DNA of 24,023 bases from Eshraghiella sp964576255 (GCA_964576255.1 CAZNUK010000034.1:1-24023), one strand, 5' to 3'; positions 15,583 to 22,930 are shown, numbered from the stretch's first letter. Translations and numbers: made by a program. The notes: generated from the sequence alone by a model not told the origin.

Positions 15583-17268
15583 TTATAAGGTATTTATTAT
15601 TGCATTACCTGTCAGTACATCTCTGTCCAGATAATTAAAATACATCGGAAATTCCCCTGTTATTACATTGCCGGTACTAATGTAATGAGGAATATTTATA
15701 CCAAACACTTCCACATGCTCTGCTTTGGTGAGTTTCTTATCACCCAGAAGACGTCTGGCACTAAGATTTTTCTCCACATTCATATGTATAAAATCCGGTG
15801 GAGATTTAAGGTTATCCCTTGACAGCATATCGTATTTAAGAAGTTCTCCAAAGCATTCCATCTGTGTTTCATTCAAAAACTCTGCACCATAATCATATAA
15901 CAATCTGTATTTATCATTTCTCCCCGGGAGACTTCCCATAGGATAACGATTATCATACAACTTGCCAAGATTTTCATACAGTGAAAAAGAACTTTCCGCA
16001 AAGCCTTCCAAATACCTGATAGATGTACTAAACATTCCATTATTATAAAACATTTCCACTACATTTTCCACTGTTTTAAGAAGAAGTATATCATTATAAC
16101 TTAAGTTTTTAGTTGACATAACCTCATATGGTGGTTTTGTATGGGTTACAATGTCATACTTTTCACGTTCTTCTCTCATATTTGAACCATAAAGAAGCTT
16201 CAAAAAGCCCAATTGAAGCTGGTCAGGTTGCATGGCATATATATCGTTGAAGGATTTTTTGAAGGACTCAATATCCTCATAAGGCAGACCTGCTATCAAA
16301 TCCAGATGAATATGAATATTTCCTGCGGTCTTAATTCGTGCTACATTTTCCTTCACTTTGACAAGATTCATATTACGTCTTATTGCTTTTATTGTGTCAG
16401 GGTTGGTTGATTGTACTCCAATTTCCAATTGGACAAGTCCTGGTCTTAAAGAATTAAGAAGCACAAGCCCTTCTTCGTCCAGAATATCTGCGGCAATTTC
16501 AAAATGAAAGCCGGTTATTCCTCTGTCCTTTTCCTTAATAAATCTGAGAATTTCGTAGGCATGCTCCTTATTACAGTTGAAAGTCCTGTCAATAAATTTC
16601 ACAAGCTTAACCCCTTTGTCAATAAAGGTCTGCAAATCTTTTTTTACCACATCCATTGGTCTGAAGCGAAGTCTCTTATCAACGGAGGACAGGCAGTAGC
16701 TACATGAAAAAGGACAGCCTCTGGAGCTTTCATAATACACTATTTTGTTATCAAAATTATCCAAATCATATGGTATGGATTCTTCCAATGCTATGGGCAA
16801 AGGGCAAGGATTGTCATATATCTCATCCCCTACCTTCATACATACTCCGGGAATTTTATTAATATCCCACCGTCTGTTTTCCATATAACAAGCCACAAGC
16901 TCCTTAAAAACAGCTTCCCCTTCCCCCTTCATTACGCCTGCAACCGGGAAAACTCCAAGGTAATCCTGTGAATTATAGGATACCTCCGGACCGCCAAGCC
17001 AGATATGTATTTGTGGAAGAAGTTTTTTAAGCTCCACTATAAGCTCTTTTACCATCTCTATATTCCATATGTAACAGGAAAAACCAACAACCTTCGGTTT
17101 GGCCATGTATATTTCTCTAAGAATATCCTCCGCTCTGTTATTAATGGAATATTCGGCGATATCCACATAATCTTCATAGGGTTTTGCCGCATTTTTCAGA
17201 CAGTACACCGCCAAATTAGAATGTATAAATTTGGAATTAATTGCAACCAGTAAAATCTTGTCATTCAT
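15583..17268 (-). CDS. B12-binding-like radical SAM protein with DUF4080-type C-terminus
   Basis: A 561-residue cytosolic protein. The N-terminal ~150 residues resemble a cobalamin-binding Rossmann domain (ILLVAINSKFIHSNLAVY, VGFSCYIWNI, HIWLGGPEVS, VMKGEGEAVF), but the DxHxxG motif for base-off cobalamin is absent. The radical SAM core has CX3CX2C at Cys185/189/192 (SRGCPFSCSYC), then KFIDRTFNCN, EIGVQSTNPDTIKAI and IHLDLIAGLPYED. The C-terminal ~200 residues match the DUF4080-type tail common in clostridia; its reaction is unknown to me. The ATG at 17268 lies 3 nt after the greA stop with only a weak ribosome site, so translation is probably coupled to greA. Confidence 0.85.
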   Translation of the reverse strand: MNDKILLVAINSKFIHSNLAVYCLKNAAKPYEDYVDIAEYSINNRAEDILREIYMAKPKVVGFSCYIWNIEMVKELIVELKKLLPQIHIWLGGPEVSYNSQDYLGVFPVAGVMKGEGEAVFKELVACYMENRRWDINKIPGVCMKVGDEIYDNPCPLPIALEESIPYDLDNFDNKIVYYESSRGCPFSCSYCLSSVDKRLRFRPMDVVKKDLQTFIDKGVKLVKFIDRTFNCNKEHAYEILRFIKEKDRGITGFHFEIAADILDEEGLVLLNSLRPGLVQLEIGVQSTNPDTIKAIRRNMNLVKVKENVARIKTAGNIHIHLDLIAGLPYEDIESFKKSFNDIYAMQPDQLQLGFLKLLYGSNMREEREKYDIVTHTKPPYEVMSTKNLSYNDILLLKTVENVVEMFYNNGMFSTSIRYLEGFAESSFSLYENLGKLYDNRYPMGSLPGRNDKYRLLYDYGAEFLNETQMECFGELLKYDMLSRDNLKSPPDFIHMNVEKNLSARRLLGDKKLTKAEHVEVFGINIPHYISTGNVITGEFPMYFNYLDRDVLTGNAIINTL

Positions 17269-17271
17269 CTC

Positions 17272-17772
17272 TTAAAAACTTCTCATCTCGTCTTCTTCAC
17301 TCTCAGTCTTGGTAATAGATTTGATTACTACATAATAACCATTATCTCCATTGACGCAAACCTTCACTCTGTCCCCTGCTTTATGCCCCAAAAGAGCTTT
17401 GCCAAGGGGGGATTCATTACTTATTCTTCCATCTAAGGAATTACCTCTTACTGTAGTGACTATTTTGTACACTTCGGTCTCGTCATCTTCTTCAAAATAC
17501 ACTTCAACTGTGTTATTAAGCCCCACCTCATCATCAGCAGAAACATCGCTGATAACGGTAGCTGTTTTAATCATTCTCTCAAGATATCTGATTCTGCTTT
17601 CATTACGGTTTTTCTCACGCTTAGCAGCATAATATTCAAAATTCTCACTTAAATCACCATGAGCTCTGGCTTCTTTAACAGCTTCAATAAGTTCCTTACG
17701 AAGCACCAGCTTTCTATGGTCGATTTCTTCCTGCATTTTTTTAATATCATTTTCTGTTAATTTGTCGTACAT
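17272..17772 (-). CDS. greA: Transcription elongation factor GreA
   Basis: Binds in the secondary channel of RNA polymerase and stimulates cleavage of backtracked RNA. The 166 residues give the expected two domains. The N-terminal coiled coil (about 1-75) has the tip motif HGDLSEN, including the acidic Asp40 and Glu43 that position magnesium. The C-terminal FKBP-like domain (about 80-158) has SPLGKALLGHKAGDRVKV. The residue after SEN is Phe rather than the usual Ala. There is a short acidic tail, ESEEDEM. AAGGTG precedes the ATG. It lies 18 bp after the FeoB-associated gene and 3 bp before the radical SAM gene, an unusual setting for greA. Confidence 0.95.
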   Translation of the reverse strand: MYDKLTENDIKKMQEEIDHRKLVLRKELIEAVKEARAHGDLSENFEYYAAKREKNRNESRIRYLERMIKTATVISDVSADDEVGLNNTVEVYFEEDDETEVYKIVTTVRGNSLDGRISNESPLGKALLGHKAGDRVKVCVNGDNGYYVVIKSITKTESEEDEMRSF

Positions 17773-17790
17773 ATAAGCACCTTGGCACCA

Positions 17791-17940
17791 TTATTTGCAA
17801 CCCTTGCAGGTACTGCAATTGCCGGTACAACCACCTTTATTATTTTTTTTATCTTTAATCATGCTCACTATAATGAACGCAACTATCCCAAGAATAATTA
17901 CTCCGACTATGCTTGTTCCAATAATCTGTTCTGTTGACAT
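17791..17940 (-). CDS. FeoB-associated Cys-rich membrane peptide (49 residues)
   Basis: A very short gene: MSTEQIIGTSIVGVIILGIV begins a peptide with one transmembrane helix (about 6-27), a Lys/Asn linker and a cysteine cluster CTGNCSTCKGC at 38-48 (Cys38/42/45/48). This is the pattern of the FeoB-associated Cys-rich family (PF12669), normally encoded beside the ferrous iron transporter FeoB. GGAGG lies 5-6 nt before the ATG and a consensus promoter is upstream. No feoA or feoB is in the window, so the peptide is orphaned from its usual partner here. The cluster could bind metal; that is inference. Identification rests on topology and the Cys pattern, which are distinctive. Confidence 0.85.
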   Translation of the reverse strand: MSTEQIIGTSIVGVIILGIVAFIIVSMIKDKKNNKGGCTGNCSTCKGCK

Positions 17941-17973
17941 ACTAAACCTCCAAAAACATACTTGCATTTCTCT

Positions 17974-17991
17974 GGTTAGTATAGGCTAACC
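17974..17991. promoter_or_regulatory. Dyad operator overlapping the -10, candidate DtxR/MntR-family site
   Basis: GGTTAG (17974-17979) and CTAACC (17986-17991) form perfect 6-bp inverted arms around a 6-bp centre. The arms match the half-sites of DtxR/IdeR operators (AGGTTAG...CTAACCT), but here they are 6 bp apart instead of 1. A bound protein would cover the -10 of the leftward promoter. The divergent gene next to it encodes a DtxR/MntR-family regulator, the obvious candidate. Confidence 0.7.
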
Positions 17992-18006
17992 GCCTTTTTT
18001 TGTCAA
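17978..18006 (-). promoter_or_regulatory. Promoter of the FeoB-associated / greA / CDF run
   Basis: On the minus strand a perfect TTGACA (18001-18006) is followed after 17 bp by TATACT (17978-17983), one mismatch from consensus. The predicted start lies about 30 bp before the ATG at 17940. The -10 sits inside the dyad at 17974-17991. Confidence 0.8.
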
Positions 18007-18025
18007 TGTATTCCATTGATTTTAG

Positions 18026-18054
18026 TTGTCTTTTTTGCAATTATATGATACAAT
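18026..18054 (+). promoter_or_regulatory. Promoter of the DtxR/MntR-family regulator gene
   Basis: TTGTCT (18026-18031) is followed after 17 bp by TACAAT (18049-18054). The start would lie about 30 nt before the ATG at 18093. The dyad at 17974-17991 is about 35 bp upstream of this -35, so it would not directly block this promoter. Confidence 0.65.
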
Positions 18055-18092
18055 GTAAAAAATATTTACCTAAATTACAGGGGGGTTGCTAT

Positions 18093-18458
18093 ATGACCAA
18101 AACCAATGAATCAGCAGAGAATTATTTAGAAACAATTCTTACATTAAGCCGAGAGCTTCCGGTAGTTCGTTCAATTGATATTGCACACGAATTAAATTTT
18201 ACCAAAGCAAGTGTGAGCGTTGCTATGAAAAGCCTTCGTGAGAATGGTCACATAACTGTATCCGACGCGGGATACATCACCCTGACAGAATCAGGAAGAA
18301 GCATTGCCGAAATGATATATGAGAGGCATACCGTTCTTACTAACTGGTTAGTGGGACTTGGAGTTCCATATGAGATTGCCTCCTCAGACGCATGCCGTAT
18401 GGAGCATGTCATCAGCAAGGAAAGCATGGAGGCCATCAAGCAAAGTGTTTCCAAATAA
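18093..18458 (+). CDS. Metal-dependent DtxR/MntR-family transcriptional regulator (short form)
   Basis: A 121-residue repressor-like protein: winged helix (about 1-70, with SIDIAHELNFTKASVSVAMKS as the recognition region) and dimerisation helices (about 72-120). Compared by eye with DtxR and MntR, metal-site residues include Glu13, His79, Cys101, Glu104 and His105 (ACRMEH). A Cys at 101 matches the iron-type DtxR/IdeR site; MntR has Glu there. The position of MntR Asp8/DtxR Met10 is Asn10, and most ligands of the second DtxR site are missing. There is no C-terminal SH3-like domain. The ATG at 18093 was preferred because a run of six G's lies 7 nt upstream; a longer frame from 18000 would start before the promoter. 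It is divergent from the run starting at 17940, and its stop abuts the convergent cls stop. Confidence 0.88.
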   Translation: MTKTNESAENYLETILTLSRELPVVRSIDIAHELNFTKASVSVAMKSLRENGHITVSDAGYITLTESGRSIAEMIYERHTVLTNWLVGLGVPYEIASSDACRMEHVISKESMEAIKQSVSK

Positions 18459-19982
18459 TTAAAACAATGGGGCAAATAACCTCAGTATCGGTATAAGAAT
18501 TCGTCTTAGGACGGATTCTTTTCTGCCCTCTTTAGGAACTTCTTCCGATTTACTCATTGTATCCATAAAATCCGCTTTAATGTCAGCTATGGACGAAGTC
18601 TTATATATCCATATTGCGTCCTCAAAATGATGGGCAAGGCTTCTGTAATCCAGATTAATTGTTCCTACTACTGCCGTTGTATCATCGGATAAAAATACTT
18701 TTGCATGAACAAATCCCGGTGTGTATTCATATATTTTAACTCCTGCCTTTAACAATACATCATAAAAGGACTGGCTAAGCATATATACGACCTTTTTATC
18801 CGGTATTCCCGGCATAATAATTCGCACGTCCACACCGTTTTTGGCAGCGTTTTCCAAAGCAGACATAATAACAGTATCCAATACCAGATACGGAGTCATT
18901 ATATAGACATATTTATCCGCGCGGGTAATCATATTAAGGTATACATTTTTGCCAACAGGCTCACCATCCAGTGGATAATCCGTATATGGCGCCACAAAAC
19001 CATCGTTATAAGTGAATTTGGCTGACGGAATATATTGCTGATAGTCATCCATTTCTCTTTTGGAGCTGTCCCAGAGCGCCAAAAACATAGCTGTAAGACT
19101 CCATACCGCATCGCCCTTTATCATAATTGCGGTATCCTTCCAATGTCCATATACAACCTTTTGATTAATATATTCATCTGCAAGATTAAAACCACCTGTA
19201 AAGCCTACACTTCCGTCAATAACACATATTTTTCTGTGATCTCTGTTATTATACCTTGAATCAAATGCACTTTTAAAACTGTTAAATTCATAGCATCTGA
19301 TACCCTTTTTCTCCAGTCTTCTGACCATATCTGCCGGTGCTCTCAAAATACTTCCAAAGCTGTCATACATAAAGCGCACGTCAAGGCCTTCCTCCACCTT
19401 CTTTTCCAGAATTTCCACTATACTGTCAAGCATAACACCTTCTTCTATAATGAAAAACTCCATAAAAATAAAATGTTCCGCATTCTTTAATTCCTCAATT
19501 AAAACTGGAAACATATCATCTCCCAAGGGAAAATATCTGGTGGTAGTGTTGGTATACACAGGTGCATCAGCATATCTATACAAATATTCCGTCTGCACTG
19601 CTATATCAGGGTCTAATTCCTTTAACAACGCATTACTATTAGAGCGTGAATTAATTGCTGCCTTATATTCTTCAATACATTCGCCCGCTCTTTTTATTTC
19701 TGACTTGGCAAAATGCATTCTTCCATAAACAAAATATACCAGACAACCAAATACGGGTACTACCAACAGCAGAATTATCCATGGAATTTTATACAAAGGA
19801 TTAATATCCGACTTTAAAAGGTACAGAATAATTAAAACTGCAATTACCTCTGACACCAGATAAAAATAAGCATAATGTTGTTCAAGCCAAATAGTTGGCA
19901 GTACTATTACGGCAATCTGTGCCACTGCTGCAAGGAGAAGTATAAGTATTTTTACAATATTAGTAGCAATAGTCTTTTTCAT
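18459..19982 (-). CDS. cls: Cardiolipin synthase
   Basis: Membrane phospholipase-D-family enzyme that condenses two phosphatidylglycerols into cardiolipin plus glycerol. The 507 residues are typical. Hydrophobic segments lie at about 8-30, 38-57 and 66-87. Both HKD motifs are intact: HRKICVID followed by GSVGFTGGFN, and HAKVFLSDD followed by GTINLDYRS. The first of these is preceded by YNNRD, as usual in Cls. The ATG at 19982 has GGAG about 11 nt upstream, overlapping the stop of the alarmone synthetase gene 8 bp away, so the two are probably one transcript. The stop codon directly abuts the stop of the convergent regulator gene, leaving no room for a separate terminator. Confidence 0.93.
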   Translation of the reverse strand: MKKTIATNIVKILILLLAAVAQIAVIVLPTIWLEQHYAYFYLVSEVIAVLIILYLLKSDINPLYKIPWIILLLVVPVFGCLVYFVYGRMHFAKSEIKRAGECIEEYKAAINSRSNSNALLKELDPDIAVQTEYLYRYADAPVYTNTTTRYFPLGDDMFPVLIEELKNAEHFIFMEFFIIEEGVMLDSIVEILEKKVEEGLDVRFMYDSFGSILRAPADMVRRLEKKGIRCYEFNSFKSAFDSRYNNRDHRKICVIDGSVGFTGGFNLADEYINQKVVYGHWKDTAIMIKGDAVWSLTAMFLALWDSSKREMDDYQQYIPSAKFTYNDGFVAPYTDYPLDGEPVGKNVYLNMITRADKYVYIMTPYLVLDTVIMSALENAAKNGVDVRIIMPGIPDKKVVYMLSQSFYDVLLKAGVKIYEYTPGFVHAKVFLSDDTTAVVGTINLDYRSLAHHFEDAIWIYKTSSIADIKADFMDTMSKSEEVPKEGRKESVLRRILIPILRLFAPLF

Positions 19983-19990
19983 TAATACAA

Positions 19991-20626
19991 TTACTCCATT
20001 TCGATTTTTTCACGAATCTGCTGCATACGGCAGTCCAATTGGTTAATCAGCTCTGCACAATAATACAACTCATTAGAAATGCTTTCTGCATTATCAATTT
20101 CTTTTTTGTATTTGAGCTTGTGTTCAAGGCTCGCCCAGAAATCCATGGCTATGGTTCTAAACTGCACTTCCACACGCATATTTTTCTTCTCAGTGGTTAA
20201 AAAAATCGGAATCTCAACAATTAAATGAAGGCTTCTATAGCCATTAGGTTTGGGATTGGCAATAAAATCCTTTCTGGTAATTACTCTGATATCATCCTGT
20301 TTCTCCAGATAATCTGCAAGCTTATATATATCATCAGGGAAAGAACATATAACCCTGATTCCTGCCACATCATTAAGATGTTTTTCGATATTCTCTAAGG
20401 TAACATCTATTCCGTCTTTTTTTAATTTATTAATTATACTCATTGGTTTTTTAATTCTTGTCTTAATAGTCTCAAAAGGATTATGGTCGTCCTTAACTGA
20501 AAGTTCTGCATTCAGTACATCTAATTTTGTCTTAATCTCAAGCATTGCACATTCATAGTTCATCATCAATGCCTGATATTTCTTATAATCGTCTATGAAC
20601 CCAACGATCTCTTCTATTCTTTCCAT
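19991..20626 (-). CDS. relQ: Small alarmone synthetase (GTP pyrophosphokinase, RelQ/YjbM type)
   Basis: Transfers pyrophosphate from ATP to GDP or GTP to make (p)ppGpp. The 211 residues hold a synthetase domain only, with no HD hydrolase and no TGS/ACT domains, as in RelQ/YjbM or the related RelP/YwaC. Motifs seen: VAGIRVICSF (87-96), ANPKPNGYRSLHLIVEIP (123-140), and EVQFRTIAMDFWASLEHKLKYK starting at 153, whose Glu is the expected catalytic residue. A C-terminal helical tail follows, as in tetrameric SASs. GGAG lies 6 nt before the ATG. It shares a transcript with cls (8 bp apart). A 67-bp imperfect palindrome lies just upstream. RelQ versus RelP cannot be settled from sequence by eye. Confidence 0.88.
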   Translation of the reverse strand: MERIEEIVGFIDDYKKYQALMMNYECAMLEIKTKLDVLNAELSVKDDHNPFETIKTRIKKPMSIINKLKKDGIDVTLENIEKHLNDVAGIRVICSFPDDIYKLADYLEKQDDIRVITRKDFIANPKPNGYRSLHLIVEIPIFLTTEKKNMRVEVQFRTIAMDFWASLEHKLKYKKEIDNAESISNELYYCAELINQLDCRMQQIREKIEME

Positions 20627-20646
20627 TATTTCTCCACAAAACTAAA

Positions 20647-20713
20647 GGGTGATACTGGATTAATAATATATCAGGACTTATCCTTGCAATACATTATTTA
20701 CTCCGTACCACCC
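20647..20713 (-). terminator. 67-bp imperfect palindrome after the CheX-receiver gene; possible terminator
   Basis: Read on the minus strand, GGGUGGUAC (20705-20713) pairs fully with GUAUCACCC (20647-20655) if one G-U is allowed. An AT-rich middle section pairs for about 10 bp, and AGGA/TCCT closes a 4-nt tip loop. UUUAGUUUU follows, a weak U-tract. It begins 12 bp after the stop at 20725 and ends about 20 bp before the relQ ATG. It could be a terminator, an RNA structure in the relQ leader, or a small palindromic repeat. Pairing is better on the minus strand (G-U) than on the plus strand (A-C). Confidence 0.5.
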
Positions 20714-20724
20714 AATTATTTCAA

Positions 20725-22020
20725 TTATTTGACAAAGCTTGCCAAAACCTCATCCTTCATAAACGGCTTCATAACAAACTTGGCTGCACCAGCCTTCAGT
20801 GCTGTAATAACCTTCTGCTGCTGTCCTGCCGCAGTAATCATAATAGCATACGCATCAGGATCAAACTTCATAATCTCCTTAAGAGCTTCAACACCGTCCA
20901 TCTGTGGCATTGTAATATCCAATGTTATTATGTCCGGTCTGTATTCTCTATATGCAGTAACAGCTTCCAAACCATTCTCAGCTTCTGCAATAACTGCATA
21001 TCCGTTCTCTTCAAGAATCTGTCTTAACATATTACGAATCATTCTGGAATCGTCTACAATAACAACGGTTCCCTTGCTGCCTTCTGCATTAACACTACTC
21101 TCTGTCTTTTTGGATTTAGAGATGTATTTTAACTTACCAAGGCTTACAGGAGTATCAACTGCTATGTAAATTGAAACCTTCTTATCTTCAATATAAGCGT
21201 TAACAACGTATGCGCTGCCTTCCGCTGTCTGGTCCATATAGAAGAATGGTGGTTCCATATCAATGTCAACACCCTTCTCGCTTAACTCAGATGCCAAAAG
21301 ACCGTTATTGATATTAGCAAATTCTCCAACTGCATCCGCTACATCTTCAGTTCCTTCCATATCCGCATCCTTAGAATATTTAGATGCCAAAAGCTCAAGT
21401 CCAGATATATCATCTTCTGCACCGAAGCCAAGATAAATCGTATGGTCTCCGATTACCTTCTGTCCTGCAAAAAACTTATAATTAAATTCACTCACATGAC
21501 GAATTCTGTCAATGTAATAGTTAGATGAAATAAAACGTGTGATATTTCTTAACACAAGACCTACCAAATCAGTTACGTAAGGCTTGGCAGAAAAAGCAAA
21601 TACCGGCACAATTGCATCAATATCATCCTGCTTAAGTGCTTCTAACTCTGACTCTGTAAAGCCCTTCTCCTTACGAAATTCCTCTACCTTAACTTCTAAG
21701 TCATTAATACTGATTCCAGATTTCTCATTAACAAGCTGCACGAACTTCATATATGAATTTCCCTGCTTCTCTAAAAGCTGCAAAACCTGTCCTTCTGTTA
21801 AAAATCCCTTATCTACAGCAATATCACCAAATCTCATATCCATCTGGGTCTGGAGATGATTAATCTCCTCTGCCTGTCTCTCTGTGAGCATCTTCTCTGC
21901 CACAGCAATTGTACCAAGTCTAACTCTGGCACTTGCCTGTTCATTGAGAATATCTCTCTTCACTTCTTCAGACATTAAACCCTTGTCCACAAGATATTTT
22001 CCCATAAGCTGACTAAACAT
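20725..22020 (-). CDS. MshEN-like / CheX-like / response-regulator receiver fusion protein
   Basis: A 431-residue cytosolic signalling protein. Residues about 7-86 hold two copies of a pattern like the GspE/MshE N-terminal domain (GKYLVDKGLMSEEVKRDIL and GDIAVDKGFLTEGQVLQLL). Residues about 140-300 resemble CheX/CheC, with the phosphatase signature Glu233-x-x-Asn236 (VGEFANINNG). Residues 317-431 are a receiver domain: Asp323/Asp324, phospho-acceptor Asp368 (TLDITMPQMDG), Thr396 and Lys418 (KPF). There is no output DNA-binding domain, so it probably acts through protein contacts, for example in chemotaxis or motility. No che or flagellar gene is adjacent. GGAG lies 10 nt before the ATG, and a consensus promoter is at 22085-22113. 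Confidence 0.85.
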   Translation of the reverse strand: MFSQLMGKYLVDKGLMSEEVKRDILNEQASARVRLGTIAVAEKMLTERQAEEINHLQTQMDMRFGDIAVDKGFLTEGQVLQLLEKQGNSYMKFVQLVNEKSGISINDLEVKVEEFRKEKGFTESELEALKQDDIDAIVPVFAFSAKPYVTDLVGLVLRNITRFISSNYYIDRIRHVSEFNYKFFAGQKVIGDHTIYLGFGAEDDISGLELLASKYSKDADMEGTEDVADAVGEFANINNGLLASELSEKGVDIDMEPPFFYMDQTAEGSAYVVNAYIEDKKVSIYIAVDTPVSLGKLKYISKSKKTESSVNAEGSKGTVVIVDDSRMIRNMLRQILEENGYAVIAEAENGLEAVTAYREYRPDIITLDITMPQMDGVEALKEIMKFDPDAYAIMITAAGQQQKVITALKAGAAKFVMKPFMKDEVLASFVK

Positions 22021-22084
22021 ACTATATCTACTCCTTTACTACTATTTCCGTCATATCAACTTTTACGCAAAAACAACTAATATT

Positions 22085-22113
22085 AGTATATTAAACCTCA
22101 CAATATTTGTCAA
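22085..22113 (-). promoter_or_regulatory. Promoter of the CheX-receiver gene
   Basis: On the minus strand a perfect TTGACA (22108-22113) is followed after 17 bp by TATACT (22085-22090). The leader to the ATG at 22020 is about 55-60 nt. I see no flagellar sigma-28 motif in place of it. Confidence 0.75.
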
Positions 22114-22136
22114 GGTGCACAAAAGATTTTCTTTAC

Positions 22137-22165
22137 TTGAATTACTTTTTTATTTAATATATAAT
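22137..22165 (+). promoter_or_regulatory. Promoter of the ABC transporter operon
   Basis: TTGAAT (22137-22142) is followed after 17 bp by a perfect TATAAT (22160-22165). The start would lie about 20 nt before the ATG at 22193. It is divergent from, but does not overlap, the promoter at 22085-22113. Confidence 0.7.
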
Positions 22166-22192
22166 ACTAAAAAACAGATAAAGGAGAAATTT

Positions 22193-22930
22193 ATGGAAAA
22201 TATTCTTTCAACAGACCAGTTGACCAAGGAATACCAGGGGTTCAAAGCTGTAGATTCCATTAATATCTGTCTTAATCAGGGAGATATATATGGTTTTATC
22301 GGTAGAAATGGTGCAGGCAAAACCACCACGCTCAAAATGATTGCCGGTCTTGCCAAGCCCACCAGTGGCAGTTTTTCATTATTTGGAGTACCTTATGAAA
22401 ATTTAATTTCTGAAAAAGTATATAGTCAGGTTGGATGTCTCATTGAAGAACCGGGACTTTATCTGGATATGTCAGCATTCGATAATGTGTACTTAAAATG
22501 CCTGTGTATGGGCATTAATGACAAGGGCTATGCCAGGGAATTATTAAGACTTGTTGATTTGGACCCTCAGGACAAGAAGAAAGCCAAAGGCTTTTCTCTT
22601 GGAATGAAACAGCGTCTTGGAATTGCAATTGCTCTTGTTGGCGAGCCTAAACTCATCATTTTGGATGAGCCAACCAACGGTCTGGACCCACAGGGTATTT
22701 TAGAAATCAGAAATACCATCCTGAAGCTTAATCAGGAAAAAAATATTACTTTTATCATTTCCAGCCATATTCTTGGAGAGCTTTCCAAAATGGCTACCCG
22801 TTACGGAATTATTGACAAGGGCAAGCTTATCAGGGAGTTGACTGCTGAAGAATTAAACGACCATGGCGATGACCTTGAAGAATTTTATTTCAGTCTTACA
22901 GGAGGTGATTCATATGCTAAGAGTAATTAA
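22193..22930 (+). CDS. ABC transporter ATP-binding protein (ABC-2 / BcrA-like)
   Basis: A 245-residue nucleotide-binding subunit that drives the permease encoded next to it. Walker A is GRNGAGKT (37-44). The Q-loop region is CLIEEPG, the signature FSLGMKQRLGIA, Walker B LIILDEPTNGLDP, and the H-loop ISSHIL. The FSLGM variant of LSGGQ and the short C-terminus are typical of bacitracin- or lantibiotic-type (BcrA/LanF) exporters. The actual cargo is unknown. The ATG at 22193 has AAAGGAG 6 nt upstream; a longer frame from 22115 would begin before the promoter. It overlaps the permease gene by 17 bp. No two-component system or antibiotic cluster is next to it within the window. Confidence 0.93.
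   Translation: MENILSTDQLTKEYQGFKAVDSINICLNQGDIYGFIGRNGAGKTTTLKMIAGLAKPTSGSFSLFGVPYENLISEKVYSQVGCLIEEPGLYLDMSAFDNVYLKCLCMGINDKGYARELLRLVDLDPQDKKKAKGFSLGMKQRLGIAIALVGEPKLIILDEPTNGLDPQGILEIRNTILKLNQEKNITFIISSHILGELSKMATRYGIIDKGKLIRELTAEELNDHGDDLEEFYFSLTGGDSYAKSN

Noticed and set aside
20647..20713. T-box riboswitch, because the minus strand contains GGGTGGTAC and later GTATCACCC
   Set aside because: The full T-box (GGGTGGNACCGCG) is not completed, and only 12 nt separate it from the upstream stop codon, so there is no room for Stem I with a specifier loop. The downstream gene is relQ, not an aminoacyl-tRNA synthetase or amino acid gene.
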